A DNA stretch of 64,000 bases from Burkholderia sp. Ac-20365 (GTDB lineage: Bacteria; Pseudomonadota; Gammaproteobacteria; Burkholderiales; Burkholderiaceae): NCBI RefSeq assembly GCF_017104715.1, contig NZ_JAAGPI010000005.1, positions 1 to 64,000 of the forward strand. The letters are read 5' to 3'. Positions 28,357 through 37,404 of the stretch are shown here, piece after piece; within the stretch, counting starts at the first letter, position 1; every line of letters begins with the position of its first letter. A program made the position numbers and the translations under genes. Under the pieces are notes generated by a model that searched no databases, was not told where the DNA came from, and worked only from the letters and a program-made list of their open reading frames with translations.

Positions 28357-29619
28357 TCACACACCGTGTTCTTTCAGACGCGCGTTGTACCAGCGCGAGA
28401 ATTCGTCCAGCGGCGCTTCGGTAAACATGGAGAATGGCCCCGGACGATACGCTGGATCCTGCGTACCATTGTGTGTATTCGCTACCAGATCGGCATCCTG
28501 GGTGGTCGTGGCAACCCAGACTTCCGTCAGCTTTTTCAGATCGTAGTCGACGCCTTCCACGGCATCTTCGTGAACGAGCCAGATAGTGCGCACAAGTGTC
28601 TTGTCGGGAGCGAGCGGCAGGATGTAGGCGACCACAGCGTGATCGCTCATGACGTGCGTCCACGAATGATGGCCCCACATGTGCACGTCTCCGAGATCGC
28701 GGCGCTGCAGGTCCCCGAACAGCTTCGTGCAGGCGACCTTCGTGTCCATCGTCTGTGATTCGTTGGCGCCTGCGATCACGAGCCGCTGGGTGCGGAAGTT
28801 CGTGTGAACGCTTTCATCCAGTGACTCGAAGCGTTCGCAGATCCAGCCGTCCGCTTCCCATGCAGCCTGACTGGCGGCATTTCGCGCAACGTAGTCGTCG
28901 TACGCATTCAGTGCATCGTCGCTCTGGCCGTCCGGGCAGAAGCCGAAATCTTCCGCGAGAAATGAATTCGTGAGTTCAGGATGCGTGCCCGCGCAGTGAT
29001 AGCACTCGCGGTTGTTTTCCATCACCAGCTTCCAGTTGCCGTTCTCGATGATCTCCATTTCATGCGCGATCTTCGTGCGCGTCAGATCGTAGGGCGCGAA
29101 GCGAGGCGCCATCACCGTTTCGAGCTTCGAAAAATCCTCGGGTGGTTGGTCGGCAAGGCAAACGAAGACGTGGGCGCCTACCGTCTTCAGATGAACAGGA
29201 ATCAGGCTGTGGCAAGTGGAATCGAAATCCTTGCCCATGTGCGAGGTGTGGCGCAGGCTGCCGTCGAGATCGTACGTCCATTGATGATACGGACACACGA
29301 GCATGCCGACGGTCGCCTTGCCCGGCTGCTTCATGATGCGCGAGCCACGATGACGGCACACGTTGCGATAGGCGCGAATGTTTTCGTCATCGTCGCGCAC
29401 GATGATGATCGAAGCTTTGCCGATGTCGACGGTATGGACATCACCCGGTTCCGGTACATCCGCGGTGACGCCGACAAGAATCCAGAGCTTGTGAAAGAAC
29501 ACTTCGACATCGGTTTCGAAAACGTCCTGGCGGCCAAACAGTTCGCCCGGCATGCCGTGACCGGCTTCACGGCTATCGAGCAGCTGGCGATGAGTCTTGA
29601 TGGGGATGACGGTGGACAT
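28357..29619 (-). CDS. Rieske-type oxygenase alpha subunit (glycine betaine/quaternary-amine demethylase-like)
   Basis: 420 residues. The Rieske cluster ligands are C88-x-H90 and C109-x2-H112. The mononuclear iron site lies in ENNRECYHCAGTHPEL (two His) with a later Asp. The build matches GbcA and stachydrine demethylase, which remove methyl groups from betaines as formaldehyde. A ribosome site (AAGAGG) fixes the ATG at 29619. It is divergent from the GcvA-like gene and encodes the partner of the reductase just downstream. The shared operator with the DddP-type gene suggests a sulfonium or betaine substrate, which is inference. Confidence 0.87.
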   Translation of the reverse strand: MSTVIPIKTHRQLLDSREAGHGMPGELFGRQDVFETDVEVFFHKLWILVGVTADVPEPGDVHTVDIGKASIIIVRDDDENIRAYRNVCRHRGSRIMKQPGKATVGMLVCPYHQWTYDLDGSLRHTSHMGKDFDSTCHSLIPVHLKTVGAHVFVCLADQPPEDFSKLETVMAPRFAPYDLTRTKIAHEMEIIENGNWKLVMENNRECYHCAGTHPELTNSFLAEDFGFCPDGQSDDALNAYDDYVARNAASQAAWEADGWICERFESLDESVHTNFRTQRLVIAGANESQTMDTKVACTKLFGDLQRRDLGDVHMWGHHSWTHVMSDHAVVAYILPLAPDKTLVRTIWLVHEDAVEGVDYDLKKLTEVWVATTTQDADLVANTHNGTQDPAYRPGPFSMFTEAPLDEFSRWYNARLKEHGV

Positions 29620-29723
29620 GTATGCCTCTTGACGGGTGTGCGCCGCAACGCTGTGTGTGCAGCATGGCGTCGAGTATTGAATTGCCAATTTGCACCGTCA
29701 ATGCGCTTTATTTACCGCCTGAC

Positions 29724-29738
29724 ATTCCTTTAAGTCAT
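29724..29738. promoter_or_regulatory. Operator-like site upstream of the Rieske gene and the GcvA-like gene
   Basis: ATTCCTTTAAGTCAT matches the perfect palindrome ATGACTTAAAGTCAT at 30772-30786 in 12 of 15 positions, with the right half identical. It lies in the divergent gap between 29619 and 29794. The two sites bracket the regulator gene and sit before each enzyme unit, so both are probably bound by that regulator. Confidence 0.55.
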
Positions 29739-29793
29739 GTGAGAATATCGCGGAGGCTGGCTGTCGTAACACGCATCAAGATCAGAGACAACG

Positions 29794-30723
29794 ATGAAGA
29801 CGTCCAGAGAAACGAAGGGTTACCGCAGAATCGTCCCGTCGCTGACTGCGTTGGTCGAATTCGAGGCGGTGGCTCGCCTCGCCAGTTTCACATTTGCCGC
29901 CACCGAACTCGGCGTGACGCAATCGGCAGTCAGCCGGCAGATCCGCTTCCTGGAAGAGACCCTGAATGTGCGGCTCTTTCGCCGCGGGCACCGCTCCATT
30001 GAGTTGACCGTCGAGGGCGAAGCGCTTTATCTGGTGGTGGCCGAATCCATGCAGAAGATCGCCGGCGTGTTCGATCGTCTGTCGACGACAGGCGTTGAAC
30101 AACGCGAACTAGTGCTCGCCTCCACTGCCGCGTTCTCGCAGTTCCGGCTATTGCCTCGCCTTGCCAATCTGAAGAAGCTCGAGCCGCCGCTGCAATTGCG
30201 CCTGACTACGCAGATGTTTACGGCCGACTTGCGCCATGTCGAAGTGGACGCCGCTGTTCGGTATGGCAAGGGCCAGTGGTCGGACGGCACGTCGACATTC
30301 CTGTTCGACGTCGAAATATTCCCCGTCTGTTCGCGCAGATTTCTCGAAGAAAACAGCGTACCCACGTCCCTCGAAGAGCTCGCGACCATGGCTCTGGTCG
30401 AATCCGATTCGACGAGCGAGGGGTGGATGGACTGGACTGAATGGTTCCATGCGGTCGGTTATCGCCCGCCACGCCTCAACAAGGTACTGCGATGCAGTCT
30501 ATACACGGATGCGATACAGGCCGCACGCTATGGACAGGGCATCGCGCTCGGCTGGAGCCGGCTCGTCGACCACCTGCTCATGACAGGTGAACTCATGCGA
30601 CTCGACGTTGCCACCTGCACGCCCGCCGACGGTTACTTCGTTGTCGTGCCGCACGGGCGCACGTTCTCTCCCGTCATCACGCAACTGATCGAGTGGCTGC
30701 GCGGTGATCCCGCCACGCGCTAG
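29794..30723 (+). CDS. LysR-family regulator of the GcvA type
   Basis: 309 residues. The N terminus PSLTALVEFEAVARLASFTFAA and the helix-turn-helix ELGVTQSAVSRQIRFLEETL are typical of the GcvA branch, and RRGHRSIELTVEGE follows. The effector domain is complete. The gene lies between the Rieske pair (minus strand) and the DddP-type gene (plus strand), with a matching operator-like site on each side. It is the likely common regulator of both, probably as an activator responding to the substrate. Confidence 0.88.
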   Translation: MKTSRETKGYRRIVPSLTALVEFEAVARLASFTFAATELGVTQSAVSRQIRFLEETLNVRLFRRGHRSIELTVEGEALYLVVAESMQKIAGVFDRLSTTGVEQRELVLASTAAFSQFRLLPRLANLKKLEPPLQLRLTTQMFTADLRHVEVDAAVRYGKGQWSDGTSTFLFDVEIFPVCSRRFLEENSVPTSLEELATMALVESDSTSEGWMDWTEWFHAVGYRPPRLNKVLRCSLYTDAIQAARYGQGIALGWSRLVDHLLMTGELMRLDVATCTPADGYFVVVPHGRTFSPVITQLIEWLRGDPATR

Positions 30724-30771
30724 GCGTGCGACACATTCGAAGCTTTCAGCGCATATGTGTCTCGCGGACGG

Positions 30772-30786
30772 ATGACTTAAAGTCAT
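30772..30786. promoter_or_regulatory. Perfect palindrome ATGACTTAAAGTCAT upstream of the DddP-type gene
   Basis: Seven-base arms around a central A, in the 143-base gap between the regulator stop and the DddP-type ATG at 30867. A close copy lies at 29724-29738. It is a clear candidate operator for the GcvA-like regulator. Confidence 0.6.
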
Positions 30787-30800
30787 GCGACGAGGAAAAT

Positions 30801-30823
30801 AAAGGCCGTTGACCGGCCTTTTC
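30801..30823. terminator. Intrinsic-type terminator hairpin in front of the DddP-type gene
   Basis: AAAGGCCG (30801-30808), a five-base loop and CGGCCTTT (30814-30821) followed by TT, with an A-rich left flank. It works on paper in both directions. It ends the regulator transcript but also lies between the palindrome at 30772 and the ATG at 30867, so it may act as an attenuator if the DddP-type promoter is upstream of it. Confidence 0.55.
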
Positions 30824-30866
30824 GACGTTCTGATACTGCCAGTCGATCATGTCAGGAGAACAGTCG

Positions 30867-32099
30867 ATGTCGGGGATTTCCACGCTTCACGCCTCAATCT
30901 CAGAGACAGCCGATAACGTAGCCGACCTTCCGCCGGGTCTGCTCGATCGCGTCCGCCGCTACCGGCTGGAACGCGTACGCCGCCAGCTACGCGAGAGCCG
31001 GGTTCCAGCCATCGTGCTGTACGACCCCGTTAACATCCGGTATGCGACAGACACGTCGAACATGCAGATCTGGACCGGCCGCAATCCGACGCGTTACGTC
31101 ATGATCTTCGCCGACGGCCCGGTGATCGGATTCGAGTTTCATAGCTGCGAGCACGTATGGGATAACGTGCCCGTCGAAGCAGAACTGCGCAGCGCCGTGT
31201 GCTGGAACTATTTCAACGCCGGACCTGAAGCAGCAATCAACGCGAGGCGATGGGCGCGCGAAATCGCCGACCTGCTTCGTCAGCACGCGCCGTCGGAGCA
31301 GCGCGTCGCAGTCGATCGGCTCGATCCCGAAGGCCTGCATGCATTGCGCGAACAAGGCATCAATGTGGTGGATGGCCAGGCGATCATGGAGATCGCGCGG
31401 ACCATCAAGTCCGAGGATGAACTCGTCGTCATGCAGGCCGCTATCGACGTGTGCGAACGCGGCATTCAACGCATGTACGATGTACTGCAGCCAGGCATGA
31501 CGGAACAGGAACTCTGGGCGCACCTGCACTTCGAAAACATCAAGCTTGGCGGTGAATGGATCGAGACGCGCCTGCTGGCGTCAGGAAGCCGCACGAATCC
31601 GTGGATGCAGGAATGCAGTCCAAGGGTCATGCACAAGGGCGAACTCATTGCGTTCGACACGGACCTCGTCGGACCATACGGTTACTGCGCCGACATCTCG
31701 CGTACGTGGACGGTCGGTCATGTCCGCCCAACCGATAACCAGCGCCGCCTGTATGCCGCAGCGCATGAGCAACTGCACACGAACATGGCGCTGATCCAGC
31801 CGGGCATGACCTTCAATGAGTTTGCCGAACGAAGCTGGAGCATGCCAGCCCAGTTCTTCAAGAACCGCTATAGCTGCCTTGCACATGGAATTGGTATGGT
31901 CGACGAGTATCCGTCGATCTCATACTTTCAGGATCACGGCTATAACGGGGCGTTCGAGGCAGGCATGACGCTGTGCATCGAAAGCTATATCGGCGATGAG
32001 GGTGGTAACGAGGGCGTGAAGCTCGAACAGCAGGTCCATTTGACGGAGAACGGCTGCACGCCGCTTTCGACGTTCCCGTTCCAGACTGAATGGCTCTGA
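30867..32099 (+). CDS. dddP: DddP-type M24-fold enzyme (candidate DMSP lyase)
   Basis: 410 residues of the creatinase/M24 fold. Residues D264, D266, D276, H340, E372 and E387 align with the metal ligands D295, D297, D307, H371, E406 and E421 of roseobacter DddP; the first four keep the exact spacing, and the catalytic D377 is D346 here in HGIGMVDEYP. The diagnostic block GGEWIETRLLASG, then RTNPW and QEC, is present, as are DPVNIRYATDTSNMQ and RYVMIF. DddP cleaves DMSP to dimethyl sulfide and acrylate. AGGAG favours 30867 over the ATG at 30849. Ectoine hydrolase and Xaa-Pro peptidase are less likely relatives. Confidence 0.8.
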   Translation: MSGISTLHASISETADNVADLPPGLLDRVRRYRLERVRRQLRESRVPAIVLYDPVNIRYATDTSNMQIWTGRNPTRYVMIFADGPVIGFEFHSCEHVWDNVPVEAELRSAVCWNYFNAGPEAAINARRWAREIADLLRQHAPSEQRVAVDRLDPEGLHALREQGINVVDGQAIMEIARTIKSEDELVVMQAAIDVCERGIQRMYDVLQPGMTEQELWAHLHFENIKLGGEWIETRLLASGSRTNPWMQECSPRVMHKGELIAFDTDLVGPYGYCADISRTWTVGHVRPTDNQRRLYAAAHEQLHTNMALIQPGMTFNEFAERSWSMPAQFFKNRYSCLAHGIGMVDEYPSISYFQDHGYNGAFEAGMTLCIESYIGDEGGNEGVKLEQQVHLTENGCTPLSTFPFQTEWL

Positions 32100-32114
32100 G
32101 CGTTGCGAGCGCAT

Positions 32115-32138
32115 GCGCGGTCGGGTTACCAACCGCGC
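32115..32138. terminator. GC hairpin between convergent genes
   Basis: GCGCGGT (32115-32121) and ACCGCGC (32132-32138) form a seven-pair stem with a ten-base loop between the ends of the DddP-type gene (32099) and the carboxypeptidase gene (32195). No T run follows, so the call is tentative. Confidence 0.4.
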
Positions 32139-32194
32139 CTGCCGCTCATAACAGAATCTGGCCGATATATGCGTGCACTCAGGCCACCCCACCC

Positions 32195-33823
32195 TCAATA
32201 CCTCGCGTAAAGAATCCCCAATATCATCGCTTCATCATCGAACACTTCGAGCGTATCGGACAGCGCGGTAAGCGGCCCCGCATTGTTGACGAACAGCGCG
32301 TAAGCAATCCGCCGGCCGCTCTTCGCGTCGATATAGCCCGCCATGTTCATCGCGACCATCTGGCCATTGCTGTCGATCGTTGCGCCGCTCTTCACGAAAA
32401 TATGTTCCTTGCCTGCGACATTCTTGCCCACAGCCGCGAGCGATCCGTCGACGCCGAGAATCGACAGCGCGTCGTGATACACGGGATAAACGGGCAGGCG
32501 GCTCATTGCCGTCAGCAGCGTGGCCGTCGTGCGGGCGCTCGCCTGGCTATCGGGCGTGCCGCTGCCGTTGGTGGGGAAGTTGAAGCCCGCGCCGTCGAGG
32601 CCGAGCGTGCCGGTCAGATAACGGCGCTCCGTGGACAGCGCATCGCCGACGGTGCGCACGCCTTGCGCAAGCCCCTGGTACATCAGGCTCAGATTCGCAC
32701 CGGTGTTCAGGCTGACCTTCAACACGAGCTTCGCGAATTCGGAGTACGGCATCGAGGTATAGCTAGCGACCTGTGTCGCGCCCGAGTAGTTCTGCGTTGG
32801 CGGCAAGGCGGCCGTCTGGTTCAGCTGCACGGCAGGCGCAGACACACTGACGCCCGCGCGCGCCAGCGCGTCGATAAACGCCGTGCGCGCGAATGAAGGC
32901 GGATCCTCAACACGCAGAATGCTCACGTAGAGGCCATTGCCGACGAGCGGCGACACGAAGCCGAGCGGTATCGTTGCGGCTGCATCGAGACTCTCCTTGC
33001 CCGACAGCGTGCCCTTGCAGCCAGGCGCCGCGAGACACGAGAGCGGCGCCTCGTTCAGCGCATCGCCGGAAACCATGATGTCACTCGTGCTGTTCGCTGC
33101 CGTCGTCACGGACGTGCCTTGCATCGTCATCGCGCTGGTGCGCGGCCGCCAGTCGAGCACGCCCGCTGCGCCAACGGATGCGCCCGGTGTCAGCGTCACG
33201 TCGATCACGTTCTCGTTGATGACGATCGGCGAGATCAGCACATTGCCATTCGGCACGCGAAACGCGTCGAACAGCCGGTCGTCGATGATCACGTCGCCAT
33301 CAACTGTCGTGATACCCGACGCCTTCACCTGTTGCGCCAGATCATTCAACGCAGTGAGCGGATCTTCGGGCGTGAGAATCGCGCCGCCGAAGCCGCGCGC
33401 GTCGTTGTGGTCGAAGTCGGTGAAATCGACGGTGCCGTCGGCTTTTTGCCGGCCGCCGAACGTCAGATCGCCGGAGGCCTGCAGGATCAGATTGCCCGTC
33501 AGCTTGCCGGACCCGTCTACCGTGCCGGTACGGTAGACGGGCGTGACGAAGCGGTGATCCGCGCCGAGCACGTTCAGCGCCGTCGCCACCGAATACAGCT
33601 TGCGCACCGAGGCCGTCAGCACGAGCATGTCGGGGGCGAGCGCGTCGAGCACCTGCCCCGTGTTCGCGTCCATCACGACCATCGACCATTGCGATTTCGC
33701 GCTCGTATAGCGCGGCTTGCTCATGATCTGCGCGATCGGATCGCCGTCGTCGCTGCTCCCGCAACTCGCGACGAGCATGCAGCAGGCGATCAATGCCAGG
33801 AGAGCCTTAAGCGGTGCGCGCAT
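32195..33823 (-). CDS. dacB: D-Ala-D-Ala carboxypeptidase/endopeptidase, PBP4 (DacB) family lipoprotein
   Basis: 542 residues. A lipoprotein signal ends in the lipobox VASC near residue 21. The three penicillin-binding motifs are SVRK (nucleophile Ser), SLN and KSG (a variant of KTG). The family-typical large insert between the first and second motifs is present. It cleaves or trims peptidoglycan in the periplasm, anchored to a membrane by lipid. It is the third of three tandem serine peptidase genes and is a paralogue of the next gene. The usual E. coli enzyme is 477 residues and soluble, so the lipid anchor is a difference. Confidence 0.87.
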   Translation of the reverse strand: MRAPLKALLALIACCMLVASCGSSDDGDPIAQIMSKPRYTSAKSQWSMVVMDANTGQVLDALAPDMLVLTASVRKLYSVATALNVLGADHRFVTPVYRTGTVDGSGKLTGNLILQASGDLTFGGRQKADGTVDFTDFDHNDARGFGGAILTPEDPLTALNDLAQQVKASGITTVDGDVIIDDRLFDAFRVPNGNVLISPIVINENVIDVTLTPGASVGAAGVLDWRPRTSAMTMQGTSVTTAANSTSDIMVSGDALNEAPLSCLAAPGCKGTLSGKESLDAAATIPLGFVSPLVGNGLYVSILRVEDPPSFARTAFIDALARAGVSVSAPAVQLNQTAALPPTQNYSGATQVASYTSMPYSEFAKLVLKVSLNTGANLSLMYQGLAQGVRTVGDALSTERRYLTGTLGLDGAGFNFPTNGSGTPDSQASARTTATLLTAMSRLPVYPVYHDALSILGVDGSLAAVGKNVAGKEHIFVKSGATIDSNGQMVAMNMAGYIDAKSGRRIAYALFVNNAGPLTALSDTLEVFDDEAMILGILYARY

Positions 33824-33868
33824 GGCATGCCTCTCGACAGGTTCAGGCGAATGGAGCGGGCCTCGACA

Positions 33869-35524
33869 TCATTGCAGCTTCCAGATCTGCGCCGCGATCG
33901 TGCCCTCGTCCTGGAACGCGTTTAGCACCGTATCGAAATCCACGAGTGTCGCGTTGTTCACCGACAGGAAGAACGCGAGACGATGGCCGCTTTTCGCGTC
34001 GATATACCCGGCGAGCGCCTGCGCCTTGAGTAGCGGCACGGCCGGTGTCGTCGTGCTCAGCCCGACGTAAGTCCCCGTCTTCGCGTACACCTTCCCCTTC
34101 GCGCCTGCGAGCGTCGGGTCGGATTCGAAGTTGGTGACTGTCGTGAGTGAGCCGTCCACACCCAGGAAAGGCAGCGAATCGACGTACGTTGCGTAATCGG
34201 GCATCAGGCGCATGCCGCGCAGCAACGCGATAACGGCGGTGGCGTTCGCGGTCGTATCGCCGCCGCCGCTTCCATCGATGAAATGATACTGGTCCGACGC
34301 GATCTTGAACGTCGACGACAGTTCCTGCTGTTCCGTCGCAAGCGAACTGGTCATGGTTCGCGAGCCGTTTTTCGCGAGCCCGTACAGCATCAATGTCACG
34401 TCCGCGCCGATGTTGTAACTCACCTTATTGACGAAGCGGATGTCCTGCGCATACGGCGCGGAGGTCAGCTGTGCCACCTGTTGCGCGCTCGAATACGAGC
34501 CTTGCGCGGGCAGCAGGCCCACTGCGTTCGTGCCGACGGCTGCCGCACTGACCGTCACGCCTGCGCGCGCCAGCGCCTCTATAAACACCGTACGTGCATA
34601 CGTGGACGGCGCGCTGATGCGGAACGTGCGTATCAGCGGATAGGCGTTGGTCAGCGGCGGCTGCACCGTGGTAGGCACCGTGCCCGACACCGCGCCGGAA
34701 CAGTTCGCCTGTCCGAAGCATTGCGGCACCTGGTTTTCGGTTGGATCGGGCGTCAGTTCGACTGCGAATTGCGTGGTCGTCGCGTCCGTTTTCAATGTCG
34801 ACTGCACCGAGAACGCTGCGGAAGTCGGCCGGTAGGTGAACGGAAGCAAAGCTCCGTCCGCGCTCGCACTGAACGAAATATCGACGACGTCGTCGTTGAC
34901 CAGCATTGGCGTGACATTGAAGCCCGTTTCTTCGCGGAAAGGGAACGCGTCGAAAAGTCGATCGTCGATCACGACATCGCCGTTGACGGTCTTGATGCCA
35001 GCGGCCGCCACCTGTGCAGCAAGCGCATCGAATCCCGCCAGCGGATCCGGCGTGGTCAGGATCGCGTTGCCGAGACCGTCGGCTTCGTTGTGATCGAACG
35101 CGCTGAGCGCGATGGTGCCGTCCGTGTTGGCGCGGCCGCCCATCGTCAGATCGCCGCTCGCCACCATGATCAGATTACCGGTGAGCACACCGTTGGCGTC
35201 GACGGTACCCTGCTTGTAGACAGGCGTCACGTGCTTGTACTGTGCGCCTAGCATGTCGAGCGCATTGCCGGTCGAAAAGAGCTTGCGCACGGAAGCGATG
35301 AACACCTGCGAACCCGAATTCATATCGTAGATCACGCGGCCCGTATCCAGATCGACGACCTGCATCGCCCATGTGGCATTCGCGTAAGCAGGCTTTTGCA
35401 TGATCTGGGTGATCGCGTCGGGAACGGCCGTATTCGCATGATCCGAGCCGCCGCACGAGACCAGCAACAACGCCGACACGATGATGCTCCAGCATGTGTG
35501 CTTCCGATCGATTGTCGCGTTCAT
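33869..35524 (-). CDS. dacB: Second PBP4 (DacB) family lipoprotein
   Basis: 551 residues, clearly related to its neighbour (shared IMQKP/IMSKP start, SVRKLFS, KHVTPVY). A lipobox LVSC lies near residue 24. The motifs are SVRK, SYN and KTG, the last being canonical. It differs enough in sequence that the pair is an old duplication rather than a recent one. Only 45 bases separate it from the downstream paralogue, so they are probably one operon with the serine hydrolase gene upstream. Confidence 0.87.
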   Translation of the reverse strand: MNATIDRKHTCWSIIVSALLLVSCGGSDHANTAVPDAITQIMQKPAYANATWAMQVVDLDTGRVIYDMNSGSQVFIASVRKLFSTGNALDMLGAQYKHVTPVYKQGTVDANGVLTGNLIMVASGDLTMGGRANTDGTIALSAFDHNEADGLGNAILTTPDPLAGFDALAAQVAAAGIKTVNGDVVIDDRLFDAFPFREETGFNVTPMLVNDDVVDISFSASADGALLPFTYRPTSAAFSVQSTLKTDATTTQFAVELTPDPTENQVPQCFGQANCSGAVSGTVPTTVQPPLTNAYPLIRTFRISAPSTYARTVFIEALARAGVTVSAAAVGTNAVGLLPAQGSYSSAQQVAQLTSAPYAQDIRFVNKVSYNIGADVTLMLYGLAKNGSRTMTSSLATEQQELSSTFKIASDQYHFIDGSGGGDTTANATAVIALLRGMRLMPDYATYVDSLPFLGVDGSLTTVTNFESDPTLAGAKGKVYAKTGTYVGLSTTTPAVPLLKAQALAGYIDAKSGHRLAFFLSVNNATLVDFDTVLNAFQDEGTIAAQIWKLQ

Positions 35525-35572
35525 CGCAGAGGTCTCCCGGCTGTTATGTCGATTGCGAATGAAAGGCGCCGC

Positions 35573-36814
35573 TCAAGGCTGGTCTTCGTCCACTATTTCC
35601 GCCGCCTTGCCCAGCTCGGTGGTTACGATGCGCGCGATTGCATCGGCGGGCCCGCGGCCATCGGGTGTGTCCGCCGTCGTCGCCCAGGTCACGACCGTCG
35701 TGTTCGAGCCCGGGTCGTACACCATGAAAGTGTTGAAGCCGTTTATCTGGCCGTTATGCCCGTAGAACGTGCCGAACTTCGCGATACCGAGGCAGTAACC
35801 TGGCGAGGCTGGATCGGACGGTACAAGCGCCGTGCAGGTGGACAGACGCTTCGACTGGAGGTCGGCATTCAGATAACCGCCGCCCACCATTCGCTGCACG
35901 AATGCAGCGAGTTCCTTGATGGTCGAGATGCCGGAGCCCGCCGTCCAGCCCCATGACGGGCTCGCGTTCGTCACATCCGTCGGCTGCAGCGTGCCGTCTT
36001 TCGCGGCGGCCTGGCGCGCGGGCGACAGCGCGGAGTTCGTGGCCGTCTCGGCATTGGTGCCCCACAGGTAGCTATGTGGCGACGGCGCGGGCAGCGACGA
36101 ATCGGTCTGTGCGGGCAGATAGGTACCCGTCAGACCCAGCGGCGTGAAGAGCCGTGTCTGGATTGCGTCGGCGGCGCTCATGCCCGTCAGTTGCTCGATG
36201 ATCATGCCGAGCAGCACCGTATTCGTGTTCGAGTAGCCGAAGGATGTATCGGGATCGAAGTCCACAGGATGACTGAACGCGATGGCCAGCACTTCGGCCG
36301 TCGTCCAGACTCTGCCCGGCTGCGCGTCGAGCGTCTGGTTGAAGCCAAGGTCGCGTGAGTAGTTGTAAAGGCCGCTTCGCATCGCGAGCAGTTGCTGGAT
36401 CGTGATTGCGTCGCCGTTGGGCACGTTCGGCACGAACTTGCTGACAGGGTCGCTCAGATTCAGCTTGCCCTCCTGCACGAGTTGCAGGATGACAGTACCC
36501 GTCCATGTTTTCGTCACGCTGCCCACGCGAAAGTACGCGTCGACGGGGATTGGCGTGTTGGTGCCACGTTGCGCGGTACCGAACGATTCGAGCCAGTTGC
36601 CCTGCGGCGACTGTACGTACACCACCGCGCCGGGCGTCAATGTCGTGCCGAGCAACTGGTTGATCTGGGCGCGCGATGCCGTGACGTAGGCCGGCTCGTT
36701 CGACGTCGAGGAACCGCCGCAGGCTGAAAGGCCCATTACGATCAGCAACGCGGAAACACGCACGCCGATCGCGAAGATAGATCGTGATTGCGAAAACAGG
36801 CGGAAGAGAGCCAT
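35573..36814 (-). CDS. Beta-lactamase class C-fold serine hydrolase, lipoprotein
   Basis: 413 residues. A lipobox LSAC near residue 32 follows a hydrophobic signal. The catalytic pair of the class C fold is SVTK, with YSN as the second motif and HNG in place of KTG, which is typical of D-aminopeptidases, esterases and carboxypeptidases of this superfamily rather than true beta-lactamases. It is the first of three serine peptidase genes on this strand, 48 bases ahead of the next. Its substrate is probably cell-wall peptide or a D-amino-acid peptide. Confidence 0.85.
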   Translation of the reverse strand: MALFRLFSQSRSIFAIGVRVSALLIVMGLSACGGSSTSNEPAYVTASRAQINQLLGTTLTPGAVVYVQSPQGNWLESFGTAQRGTNTPIPVDAYFRVGSVTKTWTGTVILQLVQEGKLNLSDPVSKFVPNVPNGDAITIQQLLAMRSGLYNYSRDLGFNQTLDAQPGRVWTTAEVLAIAFSHPVDFDPDTSFGYSNTNTVLLGMIIEQLTGMSAADAIQTRLFTPLGLTGTYLPAQTDSSLPAPSPHSYLWGTNAETATNSALSPARQAAAKDGTLQPTDVTNASPSWGWTAGSGISTIKELAAFVQRMVGGGYLNADLQSKRLSTCTALVPSDPASPGYCLGIAKFGTFYGHNGQINGFNTFMVYDPGSNTTVVTWATTADTPDGRGPADAIARIVTTELGKAAEIVDEDQP

Positions 36815-37404
36815 TATTTATTCCTTACGACCTTACCGCAGTGCTTTCTGTGCTTCGCGTCGACAGGTTGATTATGGCACTTGATCTGTCGATTATCCGG
36901 ATGACCTGACTTGAAACGCTGAGATCAAAAATCACCGGCAATATTTCAAATCTAAAATCGATGCATTCTGCAATTTTCGCATTCTCGTGAATGAGTATAG
37001 GAGCTACTCTCCCGATATACATGCGCTTCACGAAGAAAATATTTGCTGCACTGGCGAACCGGCCTAATGATTGGCGGAATACGGCACGAAGATAATCGGG
37101 CATATTCGAAGTCCATTTTTATTGGAGAAGGCACTGTCTGATATCGCCGATCTGACTATCTGGCAGCAGAAACGGCGAACAGGATTACCGCTGCGTATGT
37201 GCGCTGCGCCACATAAAAACGTTGATGATCTCTCGGGAAGACTTCACCTCAATTCCGTTCACGGGCCGGAATGCGAGCGCCACGATAAGCTCCCTGCCGT
37301 TAACGCTCATCGTTGTGTGCGGCGTCGTGATGCGATGCGCAGCAACGGTCATCTTTCATCAGCATTCCCCGCGCGGGTGACGTCGATGTCCGCGTAACCC
37401 AGCT
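36815..37404. other. Intergenic stretch with lower GC and no convincing gene
   Basis: 590 bases between the serine hydrolase start (minus strand) and the end of the LysR gene. The part 36830-37230 is clearly more AT-rich than its surroundings. The short open frames on both strands have no ribosome site and no family features I recognise. It must hold the promoter of the serine peptidase operon. Confidence 0.5.

Noticed and set aside
35573..36814. True class C beta-lactamase (resistance gene)
   Set aside because: The third motif is HNG rather than KTG and the protein is a lipoprotein. It fits a peptidase or esterase of the same fold better.
36825..37397. Short frames on both strands in the AT-rich gap
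   Set aside because: No ribosome site, no recognisable family and no consistent codon use.
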